64,000 nt of DNA from JAQBXX01 sp947085325 (GTDB lineage: Bacteria > Pseudomonadota > Gammaproteobacteria > SURF-13). The DNA lies in the NCBI GenBank assembly GCA_947085325.1, contig CAMTVY010000007.1:7557-71556 (forward strand), given 5' to 3'. Shown here one piece after another: positions 1 through 8,311 of the stretch (the first letter of the stretch is position 1; each line of letters opens with the position of its first letter). A model generated the notes under the pieces. The model saw nothing but the letters and a program-made list of their open reading frames with translations, was not told where the DNA came from and did not search any database. The translations under genes and the position numbers were made by a program.

Positions 1-738
1 CTGCGCTTATGCTTTCCGGAACTCAGCGAGATCGAGCGCACAATCTTGCTGCGCCGCCATTTTGTCTCTCTCGGCGTGAGCGCCGTGGAAACAGCCATGA
101 GCTGGTGGACGCCGGACAAAAAATTGCACCGGCTGGCGCACATCGATGGCCCGGAGCATCTGGAGCAAGCCAGGAAAATGGGCAGGGGCGTGATTCTGCT
201 CTCGGCTCATTTCACCACGCTGGAGATCGGCGCCCGCCTGCTCACCATGCATACGCCGATTCATGCTATGTACCGCGAGCATAAAAATCCATTGTTCGAG
301 GCCGTGATGCGGCGCGCGCGCGAAAGGCGCTGTGAATATGCCATCCCGCGCGGCGACGTGCGCGCCCTGCTCAACAGTTTAAAAATGGGCCTGCCGGTAT
401 GGTATGCGCCGGATCAGAATTACAGCAGCAAGAACACGGTGTTCGTACCGTTCTTCGGCGTACCCGCCTCAACCACCACCGCCACTTCACGGCTGGCGCG
501 CATGAGCGGAGCAGCGGTGGTGCCGTTCTTCCAGCACCGCCTGCCGGGCGCGCGGGGCTATGCGCTCACACTGCTACCGGCGCTGGAGGATTTCCCCGGC
601 GCAGACATCGAGGCCGATACCCTGCGCATCAACCAGCTCATCGAGACACAGATACGCAAGGCGCCCGAGCAGTATCTGTGGGCGCATCGGCGTTTCAAAA
701 CACGTCCGGCCGGTGAGCGCGACGTGTACAAGGACTAA
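1..738 (+). CDS. Lipid A biosynthesis acyltransferase, LpxL/HtrB family (5' end missing)
   Basis: The reading frame is already open at base 1, so the start lies outside the window and about 245 C-terminal residues are visible; full-length family members have roughly 300, so about 50-60 are missing. The family transfers a secondary acyl chain from acyl-ACP to lipid A precursors at the inner membrane. The HX4E catalytic motif is visible as HFTTLE in LLSAHFTTLEIGARLL, followed by the AMYREHKNPLFE and WYAPDQNY blocks typical of the family. The frame reads through an internal TTG near base 46 with family-like sequence before it (RLCFPELSEIER), so that TTG is not the start. It stands at the edge of a surface-glycan cluster and is convergent with the FkbM gene. 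Confidence 0.93.
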   Translation: MRLCFPELSEIERTILLRRHFVSLGVSAVETAMSWWTPDKKLHRLAHIDGPEHLEQARKMGRGVILLSAHFTTLEIGARLLTMHTPIHAMYREHKNPLFEAVMRRARERRCEYAIPRGDVRALLNSLKMGLPVWYAPDQNYSSKNTVFVPFFGVPASTTTATSRLARMSGAAVVPFFQHRLPGARGYALTLLPALEDFPGADIEADTLRINQLIETQIRKAPEQYLWAHRRFKTRPAGERDVYKD

Positions 739-768
739 TCGGTACGCGCCACCTCTTCCCTGCGCCGG

Positions 769-1617
769 TCAGCGCTGGCCTTCGAGCACATAGATGGAAT
801 TCATCCTCTGCCGGCTGAGCAGACGGTAGCCCTTGGATTCCATCAGCCCGAGCAGGTCGGTGCGCCACAGGCCCTTGGAATTCTCGATGATGACGAAGCG
901 CGGAAACAGGGTGGGTGGCGCCTGCGTGAAGAAGGGTGTCAGAATGATGTCCTCCGCACCTTCCACATCGATCTTGATGCCGTCGAGAGCCTGTACGCGC
1001 TGTTGCGCCAGCACGTTCTCCAGGGTATCGCACGGCACATCGATCTGTCGGCCAGCGCCGGGGATGATGCCGCTTTCGCCGAGATTGGTGGCCGAGATCG
1101 AAAACGCGGTGGAGCCGGTATGGTCGGACAAAGCGGTCGCCAGCAGCGTGACGATGCCTCCGAAGTCATTTTCGGCAACATTGAAGGCAAGGCGCTCGAA
1201 CATGACCGGATTCGGCTCCACCGCGATCACCCGCCCGCCCCCGGCTTGCGCCACCGCACGCGCGGCGGTCAGCGTGTATATCCCCGCGTTGGCGCCGATG
1301 TCGAGGAACACGCCGCCCATCTGCCGCCGGGCGGCGATATAGGCCCGCTCGAAGGGATCGACGAATTGCGGCATGAAGAGGAATTTCCGCTCAGACACGT
1401 TGTCGGCGGTGTGCACGCGCAGACGGAAGCCGTCGGCCTGCGCGTCCACCGGCACGTCGCGGCGGCAGCACAGCGCCAGCCGGCGCAACAACAGCGCCAG
1501 CCTTTTGCCAAGCCACGAGATGGGCATGCGTTGCGCGTTGCGCAGCAATACCCCGCGCAGCGTGGATAGATTGTACGCGCCATACGGCGGCTGTTGGTTT
1601 TCTGAAGGAATTCTCAT
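769..1617 (-). CDS. FkbM family SAM-dependent methyltransferase
   Basis: 282 residues. The class I SAM-binding motif is clear in the middle (FLDIGANAGIYTL, then VIAVEPNP) and is followed by the FkbM-type acidic motif IDVEGAED. The family O-methylates sugars or other metabolites, and in this setting an LPS or surface-glycan sugar is the likely substrate. The start ATG at 1617 gives MRIPSENQQPPYG. The same N-terminus occurs in a truncated copy about 1 kb upstream on the same strand (2475-2607), so this is the intact member of a duplicated gene. Substrate is inferred from context only. Confidence 0.88.
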   Translation of the reverse strand: MRIPSENQQPPYGAYNLSTLRGVLLRNAQRMPISWLGKRLALLLRRLALCCRRDVPVDAQADGFRLRVHTADNVSERKFLFMPQFVDPFERAYIAARRQMGGVFLDIGANAGIYTLTAARAVAQAGGGRVIAVEPNPVMFERLAFNVAENDFGGIVTLLATALSDHTGSTAFSISATNLGESGIIPGAGRQIDVPCDTLENVLAQQRVQALDGIKIDVEGAEDIILTPFFTQAPPTLFPRFVIIENSKGLWRTDLLGLMESKGYRLLSRQRMNSIYVLEGQR

Positions 1618-1657
1618 GACATGAATAGTCGGTATATGGACGGGCCCATCCGTCTGA

Positions 1658-2314
1658 TCAACGGAGACTATAGCCGTATCGCTGCGCCAGTTCGATCACC
1701 GCCTCGGCCAGCGCCGCATCCGCAGCCAGCAGATCACCCAGATGGACAGGGCGATACCCCCCCCTGCGGGTCTGCCGCGAATCTTGTCTGGCCGCGGGTA
1801 TGTCCGGTAGAGCGGTTGGCGCCATACCAAGGCGATGCAGGAACTCGGGGAAGACTTCCTCGAACCGTTCGATCTGATAACGCCACTCGGCGCGACCCTC
1901 GATGAGCTTGTTCCAGCCGAGCCATGTGCGCATACCCCGCCTGATGATCGCCTCCCTCGACGTGTCCCGCCACGAAAATGGACCATACGTTGCGCCGGGC
2001 CAGCGTCTTGGCACGGGAGAAGCAAGCCCCAGTTTCTGCTCCATATACGCCCAGGAGCTTTCCGAAAAGGTCTGCGCGGAGGCGATGACCGCGAGGGGAT
2101 TCCTGACTTGGTGAAACACATGGGTGTACTCGATATCCGGTATGGTCTGCGCGCGGTTCTTGCTGATCACGACAAACTCGCCAGGGGCAATGTGCTTCCA
2201 TGACGATACACCGTCCCTGCCGAGAGACTCATGCGGGACATCCAAGCCCAAGGCCTGCAGCACAGCGCTCGTGTAGTGTGTGCCGCTGCGGCCATGTGCG
2301 GCAATGAGTATCAT
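1658..2314 (-). CDS. Sulfotransferase-like protein
   Basis: 218 residues. The N-terminus MILIAAHGRSGTHYTS matches the 5'-phosphosulfate-binding P-loop of PAPS-dependent sulfotransferases, and HQVRNPLAVIAS about 85 residues in matches the 3'-phosphate-binding region with the usual Arg and downstream Ser. The protein is shorter than many sulfotransferases, as are several bacterial members of the superfamily. It lies between the intact FkbM gene and a broken FkbM copy, all on the minus strand, which suggests it arrived with the rearrangement. It would put sulfate on a glycan or lipid; acceptor unknown. A nucleotide kinase-like role for the P-loop is less likely. Confidence 0.72.
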   Translation of the reverse strand: MILIAAHGRSGTHYTSAVLQALGLDVPHESLGRDGVSSWKHIAPGEFVVISKNRAQTIPDIEYTHVFHQVRNPLAVIASAQTFSESSWAYMEQKLGLASPVPRRWPGATYGPFSWRDTSREAIIRRGMRTWLGWNKLIEGRAEWRYQIERFEEVFPEFLHRLGMAPTALPDIPAARQDSRQTRRGGYRPVHLGDLLAADAALAEAVIELAQRYGYSLR

Positions 2315-2474
2315 GCTTCGTCTCGATGCGTAACCATAATCTTCCGATTCGTCAAGGAACCTCTGAACAAGCCCACAGCTGGCCGGGCTCGCCGAAACAC
2401 CGCGCTATGCATTCACCAGATGCGGCTGACCACCAACCCACACTCATTCCACTCAAATGAGGAAATGTGGCGGC

Positions 2475-2607
2475 GACAACACAGCGCCAGCCGTTTGCCG
2501 AGCCACGAGACGGGCATGTTCTGTGCGCCGCGCAGAAACACTCCGCAGAGCGTGGATAGACGGAATGTGCCATATGGCGGCGGTTGATTTTCAGCGGGCT
2601 TCATCAT
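2475..2607 (-). pseudogene. Truncated second copy of the FkbM methyltransferase N-terminus
   Basis: From its ATG at 2607 (second ATG at 2604) this reads MKPAENQPPPYGTFRLSTL and SWLGKRLAL, clearly related to the first ~45 residues of the FkbM protein at 769-1617. By eye the DNA is about three-quarters identical over roughly 125 bp, then similarity stops: a 2-bp length difference and unrelated sequence follow, and no SAM-binding region exists. It is therefore a remnant, not a gene. The sulfotransferase-like gene sits between the intact and broken copies. The rest of 2315-2747 shows no other gene. Confidence 0.78.
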
Positions 2608-2747
2608 GGAACGGATTCTACAGCACAGGAAAACTTATGGCAGGATTATACGCAGGATGAATGGAATGGGGCGATGGACTCGTTCGCGCTGTTGACACTG
2701 GCTGACCAAGCGGTCACTCTTAATCATTTTTTCAGATCGGATATCTA

Positions 2748-3440
2748 ATGGTCGAAGCAAAACATGTGGTCATCACCGCCCGGGGGGCCGCCCCCACGAT
2801 AGCCTTGCCTCGTGGATGCAGGAAGCGTGAGCAGTGGCTTGAGCATCTCATAAAAGCGCATGGCTGGACGGTCGGGGCAGAACTAGGGGTATGGCAGGGG
2901 CGAACCTTTCTGCATCTCCTTGCAACCTGTCCGCAGCTTCAGACGCTTTACGGTGTGGACCTTTGGGAGCCTCAGCCCGATAACGAAGGACCTCAGAACT
3001 ATCTGGACTGGCCTCATCACCAGAACGAGCGCCGCGTACGCGATGGTGCCCAGCGTTACGGGAGCCGAGGAGTCGTAATGAAGATGTGGACCCACGAGGC
3101 AGCGATGCAGATCGATGACAACAGCCTCGATTTCGTTTTCATCGACGCCGACCACAGCGAAGGCGGCGTCCGCAGGGATATCCAGGGCTGGTTACCGAAG
3201 GTCAAAAGCACGGGCTGGGTGCTTGGACACGATATCAACTGGCCGAGCGTGGAGGGCGTCGTCAGCGAATTGCTCCCCGGATATGTATCGGGCCCGGACA
3301 ACGCCTGGGGGCGCCCAAAGAACGATGCGCAGGCCGGTATCCGGCACTATCTCGCACAGAAGGGCATTGCCGTGACGCGCAGACGGAAAACGCTGAGAGA
3401 AAGATGGCGCCAGCTACTGCGCTTGAATAAATCCGGATAG
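2748..3440 (+). CDS. Class I SAM-dependent methyltransferase
   Basis: 230 residues. The SAM-binding Gly-rich motif VGAELGVWQGRTF lies at about 43-55, followed by an acidic residue after the second strand (LYGVDLWEP). FVFIDADHSEGGVRRDI and GWVLGHDI match the middle and late motifs of the Methyltransf_24 group, which acts on small molecules or sugars. It is the only plus-strand gene inside an otherwise minus-strand cluster. Its start ATG at 2748 follows an AT-rich stretch, and no strong ribosome-binding site is seen. A role in methylating a surface glycan is inferred from neighbours. Confidence 0.82.
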   Translation: MVEAKHVVITARGAAPTIALPRGCRKREQWLEHLIKAHGWTVGAELGVWQGRTFLHLLATCPQLQTLYGVDLWEPQPDNEGPQNYLDWPHHQNERRVRDGAQRYGSRGVVMKMWTHEAAMQIDDNSLDFVFIDADHSEGGVRRDIQGWLPKVKSTGWVLGHDINWPSVEGVVSELLPGYVSGPDNAWGRPKNDAQAGIRHYLAQKGIAVTRRRKTLRERWRQLLRLNKSG

Positions 3441-3486
3441 CCGACGGTTCATGGTGGCCGTCGCCACGCGCGAAACGACTCCGGCG

Positions 3487-4264
3487 TCATTCCCGCCAAT
3501 GCTCCTTCACGAAAGGCGCACGCCGCCATCGGCCACAGCGCCCCTCCATTACGTCAGGCGGTAGTGGTCTGCCATGAAATGCCACAATGGCCGCACCGGC
3601 AGGAACAGATGCCTTTCCAATATTTGCCGTGGTGAGACCCATCTTCTCACCCCATTCTCCGAAAAGCGTATGTCCTCTCGCTGTGCAATGCCGCTTGAAT
3701 GATACGATTTTTTCGTCAGGGAAGTATGAATAGTTCTCGATTGCCGCATTCAGCCAGCGCTGGTCGCCAGTGGTCTGCGGATTTTTTCCCATGGTAGTTG
3801 GCTTTCACTCGTTCCGGATTATCCAGGAATCGCTCCCAAACATGGGTATGGCTTCCCACGCGTAGGCGATAGACCGAACTGTTTCCTCTCACGCCGCCTT
3901 TTCTCACGCTGTCTCTTACCCAGTTACGACCGCAGATTTTGAAGTTATCCATCGGGCTGTCCGCCAGGAAATCGATGTTATCGACTATGACGATATCCAG
4001 ATCGAGCGAGACGAGCAATTCACACTGGAGCCCAAGAAAATTCTCCTGGAATGTCATGAGCTTGTTCCAGTTGCCGTTATAGTGCTCATCGGGGAGTCGA
4101 TGCGCAACAATGTCATCCCTCAAACCCGCAGGGTCGTCAGTCATGCAATGAAATGTATGAGGGATGCTCAGATTCCGGGCGACCATGGCCCGAAGATTAT
4201 TCACATACTCCACCCCGTATAGAGTACCCCAGCGATAACAGACCAGGTTCAAGTGGGAAATCAT
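3487..4264 (-). pseudogene. Putative GT-A-type glycosyltransferase, paralog 1, interrupted by a frameshift
   Basis: Two reading frames together give one protein of about 258 residues, closely related to the two genes at 5493-6230 and 6227-7033. The first frame (from ATG 4264) covers the N-terminus and the DLDIVI acidic motif; it leaves the family pattern after YHGKK. The second frame carries the rest (NPQTTGDQRW, VAFHGRPLP) and ends in the shared HWRE-stop. The break is at a run of six A residues on the coding strand near 3783-3788; removing one A restores the full frame. Either the gene is broken, or the indel is a homopolymer sequencing error. Predicted activity as for its paralogs: nucleotide-sugar transfer, unproven. 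Confidence 0.8.
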
Positions 4265-4392
4265 TGGGAATGCCTACCTTCGCTATACGTACTCATTGCA
4301 GATGTTTTCCTTTTGACGTATTGAGTCGTGCCGCCAGCGGAGCAACGGGCTGATGAAATGATGCATCAGCATCACCATAGAATATGGTTATG

Positions 4393-5472
4393 CTATTGTT
4401 GAACATGGGACACGCCTATAAGCACCGGGAGCAGCGCGGCCGCGATAGGCGTTGTCAGCGGCTCCCTGGTCGGCTTAAAGTGATGCGTCATGTCATGTTC
4501 CACATCGACCTGCGCCAACCCGTCCATCGGTACTGCTCGTAATCTGCCCAGTTCGATATTGCGCGCCAGGTATTGTCTGTAGAATCGCGCGCTCTCATGG
4601 GCAAGGGATACCGTCCGCGGGTGTACCGCATAAACGGGTTTCCCGGATGCCATGGCCTCGGTGATCATGGTCAAGCTATCCTGGGTACAAAACACGACTT
4701 CCGAGGCGCCAAGATATTTGAGCACCACCTTGCGCGGCGCCTCTCCCCAATAGACCGCGTCGGCGATGCGCTCCGGCCGCAGCGTGGCGCGCAGCATCGT
4801 CTCGCACTCGCTTCCCGTCCGGCGCGAGGTGGTCACCAGCCATTTGATCCGGTGCCGCTCGGCCAGCGCGTCCATGGCCTGTGCCAGTTGCCGCCAGTCC
4901 GCCGCCGTGTAACGGTGGCTGCGGCTGCTGCCGCCGATCAGCATGCACCAGAGCCGCTGCCCTGCCAGATGGTTCTCTTCAATGAACTGCCTGCCCTGCT
5001 CGGTCGCTCTTTCCGGTGTGACCCGCGTCGGCAGGGCATCCATGACCAGGCAGTTGCCGCAGCGCGCATCCTCTTCCAGCGTCAGCACAGCGGTGAAGTT
5101 CCGGCAGGCGAGTCCCGGCGGGGGACCGATGAACAGGTTTCTGGCGCCCGTCGCGCGCGCCAGCATGACATTCAGGAATGCCGACTTGCCGCCGCTGGAG
5201 ATGATCAGGTCGGGCGCGCCCGCAGGCAGCGCCTCGTGCAACCGGTAGGTCAGCCGCATGAGCGCATCCGGCATCCGTCCGCGCCAGGCATTCAGCAGCC
5301 ACGCCAGCAGCGGGCGTAGAAAGCCGCGCAGCTTCAACCGTGCCTCGATCCATTCCGTGGCGCCGCCCCGGCTCGCGGCGATCACCTCGGCAATGGCCGC
5401 GGATTGATTGTAGTGGCCCGAATTGCCCTCGCTGATGATCCATATCCGGTAGTTGTCAACCGTTGTGCCCAT
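4393..5472 (-). CDS. ELM1-family protein (DUF1022), putative glycan-synthesis enzyme
   Basis: 359 residues from ATG 5472 (MGTTVDNYRIWIISEGNSGH). An upstream in-frame start at 5559 would overlap the preceding gene by 67 bp, so 5472 is preferred. The N-terminal SEGNSGHYNQS block, LIGGSS, LVTTSRRTG and the CTQDSLTMITEAMASGKPVY block are hallmarks of the mitochondrial-fission-ELM1 family, a GT-B-like group whose bacterial members sit in LPS and capsule loci. A second, distant paralog lies at 8293-9219. It probably acts on a nucleotide sugar at the cytoplasmic side of LPS synthesis; biochemistry is not established for the family. Confidence 0.8.
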   Translation of the reverse strand: MGTTVDNYRIWIISEGNSGHYNQSAAIAEVIAASRGGATEWIEARLKLRGFLRPLLAWLLNAWRGRMPDALMRLTYRLHEALPAGAPDLIISSGGKSAFLNVMLARATGARNLFIGPPPGLACRNFTAVLTLEEDARCGNCLVMDALPTRVTPERATEQGRQFIEENHLAGQRLWCMLIGGSSRSHRYTAADWRQLAQAMDALAERHRIKWLVTTSRRTGSECETMLRATLRPERIADAVYWGEAPRKVVLKYLGASEVVFCTQDSLTMITEAMASGKPVYAVHPRTVSLAHESARFYRQYLARNIELGRLRAVPMDGLAQVDVEHDMTHHFKPTREPLTTPIAAALLPVLIGVSHVQQ

Positions 5473-5492
5473 GTCCGGCGCGCCGCCTGTCG

Positions 5493-6230
5493 CTATTCCC
5501 GCCAGTAGTCGTTGATCCAGACCGCAGGCCGGATATGTTTGTAGAAGGTCTTGTACCACTTCGCCGGCCAGCGGCCTTCGACCGCCTCATGCGGATTGGG
5601 CACGCCGGGAAAGGCTACGACCCGCGCGCCTGGCGGCAGTACCGGCCTCTTCCACCAGCGCGCCGGCATGGGCGGCACGCAGTGGGTCTTGAACAGCACG
5701 CACCAGTCATCGGGCCAGAAATCAATACGGCTGATGGTTTTCGAGATATAGCTCTGCGAATTGCTGAAGCGGCTGAAAATCGCCCGATGATCATTGATCA
5801 GGTTGCTCAACAGATAGGGGTGGCTGCCGACCCGGAAGCGGAACACCGAGGTGTTGCCGATGCCCTTGCCGGGCTGCGTCCAGTTCTGCATGACGATGTA
5901 GGTCTTGTCCGGCTGATACGTAAAGAACTCATCCAATGGACTGGTAATGACCACATCCAGGTCCAGATACAGCCAATCCCCGTCCATGGCTGGCAACCGC
6001 TCCGCCCACAGCGAAACCTTGCGCCAGCCCAGATTACAATAAGGCGCGGGGATGGCGACGCTCGGGCAATCCAGGCACTCGACCTCCTGGCGGATACCCT
6101 CGGCGTTGTCCGTCAGGCAGACAAAACGAAACGCTCCCGAGAGATTTCTTGCCACCATCGCGTAGAGCTTGTTGACGTAGTCGGCTGGGTATTTGTCGCC
6201 CCACTTCATGCACAGGATTTGTTTCATCAT
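5493..6230 (-). CDS. Putative GT-A-type glycosyltransferase, paralog 2
   Basis: 245 residues from the ATGATG at 6230/6227. The ATG overlaps the stop of the upstream gene in an ATGA, implying translational coupling; start 6227 (MKQILCMKWG) matches the paralog's start exactly and is equally possible. The family pattern is KWG..Y...YVN.LYAMV.RN, then WLYLDLDVVITSPLDEFF with a DxD-like acidic motif expected for metal and nucleotide-sugar binding, then TSVFRFRVGSHPYLL and a C-terminal DYWRE. I do not recognise a named family with known substrate. Three related copies in one cluster suggest successive sugar additions or one enzyme that diversified. Confidence 0.78.
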   Translation of the reverse strand: MMKQILCMKWGDKYPADYVNKLYAMVARNLSGAFRFVCLTDNAEGIRQEVECLDCPSVAIPAPYCNLGWRKVSLWAERLPAMDGDWLYLDLDVVITSPLDEFFTYQPDKTYIVMQNWTQPGKGIGNTSVFRFRVGSHPYLLSNLINDHRAIFSRFSNSQSYISKTISRIDFWPDDWCVLFKTHCVPPMPARWWKRPVLPPGARVVAFPGVPNPHEAVEGRWPAKWYKTFYKHIRPAVWINDYWRE

Positions 6231-7033
6231 TCCCGCCAATGTTCCACGATCCAGGGACAGGGCAGCAAATAGCGTTTGATATGCGTGAACCACGAACTGC
6301 CCACGCGTTCATTGGACCAGGTTCTTTTCAGATGCTCCCAGCGCGTCCGGTGCGGCTGCTTCTCCGACCAGCGCCCGACCAATGCGTCCGCGGGATCGGG
6401 CTTGCCGGGAAAGATGACGACCCGCGTGTCTGCTGGAAGGCGCGGCGGACGTAAATAACGTAGCGGCCAGGGGCCAAGACAACTCATCCTGAAATGCCGG
6501 ACCCAGCCGCGCGGCCAGAACTTCACGCCGCCTTTTACGCATTGCGTGACATAGCGCTGCTCGAACTGGTAATGACCGGCGATGCCTTCCGGGTCCTTGC
6601 GAAAGTCGTCCAGCAGGTAAGCGTGCTTGCCGATCGGGAAGCGGAAGATCGAGGTCTGCCCGAGCCGCTCGAAGGGCTTGACCCAGTTGCGCGCCAGCAC
6701 CACATCGTCCGGCGAGCCGAACGAGAAGAAGCCATCGAGATCACCGGTAATGACGACATCCAAATCAACAAATAGCGCCACACCTTCAAGACCGAACAGG
6801 TCCTTGTTCCAGAGTGCGGCCTTCGGCCACTTGCCCGGCGCGTTGGTCGGCCGTTTGCAGCCCAATTCCGGCAGCGGATGGCAGAGCACTTCGGGGCGGA
6901 TGCCGGACTCGTCGTCGGTGAAGCAGACGACTTTGAAGGGCGGCGTGATATTGCGCCGCACCATCGCATAGATAAGATTCACATACTCGGAACCGTAGCG
7001 GGTTCCCCACTTGATGCAAATGATCTGTTTCAT
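6227..7033 (-). CDS. Putative GT-A-type glycosyltransferase, paralog 3
   Basis: 268 residues starting MKQIICIKWGTRYGSEYVN. Same architecture as the genes at 3487-4264 and 5493-6230: N-terminal KWG and YVN...MV.RN, the acidic motif in LFVDLDVVITGDLDGFF at about residues 88-105, ARNWVKPFERLGQTSIFRF, and a C-terminal EHWRE. It is the first gene of the run of overlapping minus-strand genes, with its stop overlapping the next start. An LPS-core or O-chain glycosyltransferase role is inferred from the DxD motif and from the GT4 and ELM1 neighbours; sequence does not show the sugar. Confidence 0.78.
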   Translation of the reverse strand: MKQIICIKWGTRYGSEYVNLIYAMVRRNITPPFKVVCFTDDESGIRPEVLCHPLPELGCKRPTNAPGKWPKAALWNKDLFGLEGVALFVDLDVVITGDLDGFFSFGSPDDVVLARNWVKPFERLGQTSIFRFPIGKHAYLLDDFRKDPEGIAGHYQFEQRYVTQCVKGGVKFWPRGWVRHFRMSCLGPWPLRYLRPPRLPADTRVVIFPGKPDPADALVGRWSEKQPHRTRWEHLKRTWSNERVGSSWFTHIKRYLLPCPWIVEHWRE

Positions 7034-7189
7034 GTGCGGGAGATGCTACCACGAAGCTGGGATTGCTGCCATGCGCCTGGATCGCGGCGCTTTTTTCATG
7101 GACAGAGGTGCCGCACGCGCCACCTTGAGCCGGACACGAGGCATGCACACAGACTGACTCGTGTCGGGCAGGCCGCATTGTTTATTGCG

Positions 7190-8311
7190 TCACCCGGCTG
7201 CAGCCAGCTCCCGGTATACATCCAGGGTCGATGCAAGCATGCGCGCCAGGGTAAAGGGGTGCTGTCCGGGAACGCTGGGCGCTTGTGCATGCCAACCGGC
7301 AATCCGCTCGGTGAGCACCGCAATGTCGCCCACCGGCACACGCCCCGCCGGGAATACCATGGCAAGTTGCTCGGCGACACCTCCGTGATCATATCCAATT
7401 ACCGGTATCCCCAGACTCAGCGCCTCGAGGGTTGTGCGGCCGAAGGCTTCGGGTTCGCGCGAGAGCGATACCACGATCTTCGCAATCGCCATGACTTCGC
7501 GCAGGTCGTTGCGGTGGCCCGTGAAGGTGATGCGATCGGCAACGCCCCGTGCTGCCGCCCTGGCCTTGAGTTCGGCAAGAAAGTGGCCCTTGTGATCCCT
7601 GGTTTCGCCGACAATCAGCCCATGGGCATCCGGTACCTCGTCCTTGATGCGCTTCATGAGTTCGATGAAGTCTTCCTGCCCTTTCCAGCGTGTGATGCGG
7701 GCGGGCAGGGTGAGGAGTTTCTTGCCCCTTGTCTCGGGGAATTGCGCGTACCAGTGGTCTAACCAGTCCTGCGGTGGTTGGAAGCCATAGGGGAATTCGA
7801 CCGGGTCTACCCCACGATGGATCAGCCGCAGTTTGTTCGGATCGGTTTCGGGGTAATTCTTCAGCACATAGTCGCGGATCATCTCCGAAATGACGATGAC
7901 GCGCTCGCCCCTGGTCATCACCGCGCTGTAGGCATTGACCGAATAGGGTCCGTGCACTGTGGTGACGAAACGCGGCCGGGTTTGCGGGGCCATGCCCTTC
8001 CAGGCCAGGTAGCACACCCAGGCAGGCATGCGCGAGCGCACATGCAGGATGTCGACCTGGTTTTCGCGCAGGAAGCGGCGTAAGCGGGGAATGAGGCGCA
8101 GCGTCCACAGCGATTTCTTGCCGATGTCCCATTGAATATGCTCGCTGCCTTCGCGCAGCAACTGTTCCACCATGCGCCCGCCGGCGGAGATGATGATGGA
8201 ACGGTGACCCTGTTCGACCAGGTATTTACCGACCTCCAGCGTGCCACGCTCCACGCCGCCGCTCTCCAGGGCGGGCAGCACCTGCAGCACGGTCAGCGGC
8301 CGGGAAACCAT
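7190..8311 (-). CDS. GT4-family glycosyltransferase
   Basis: 373 residues. GT-B fold features are plain: N-terminal LQVLPALESGGVERGTLE (the glycine-rich acceptor loop), LHVRSR and VTTVHGPYS in the middle, and the C-terminal donor-site signature REPEAFGRTTLEALSLGIPVIG, which carries the E-x7-E motif of retaining GT4 enzymes. It resembles LPS core glycosyltransferases. Its start overlaps the end of the upstream ELM1 gene by 19 bp, so the two are co-transcribed. About 155 bp separate its stop from the start of the paralog-3 gene downstream. Confidence 0.9.
   Translation of the reverse strand: MVSRPLTVLQVLPALESGGVERGTLEVGKYLVEQGHRSIIISAGGRMVEQLLREGSEHIQWDIGKKSLWTLRLIPRLRRFLRENQVDILHVRSRMPAWVCYLAWKGMAPQTRPRFVTTVHGPYSVNAYSAVMTRGERVIVISEMIRDYVLKNYPETDPNKLRLIHRGVDPVEFPYGFQPPQDWLDHWYAQFPETRGKKLLTLPARITRWKGQEDFIELMKRIKDEVPDAHGLIVGETRDHKGHFLAELKARAAARGVADRITFTGHRNDLREVMAIAKIVVSLSREPEAFGRTTLEALSLGIPVIGYDHGGVAEQLAMVFPAGRVPVGDIAVLTERIAGWHAQAPSVPGQHPFTLARMLASTLDVYRELAAAG

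Noticed and set aside
3770..3795. Programmed ribosomal frameshift at the six-A run of paralog 1
   Set aside because: The shift needed is +1, no stimulatory structure is seen, and the paralogs do not use frameshifting; a mutation or sequencing error is simpler.
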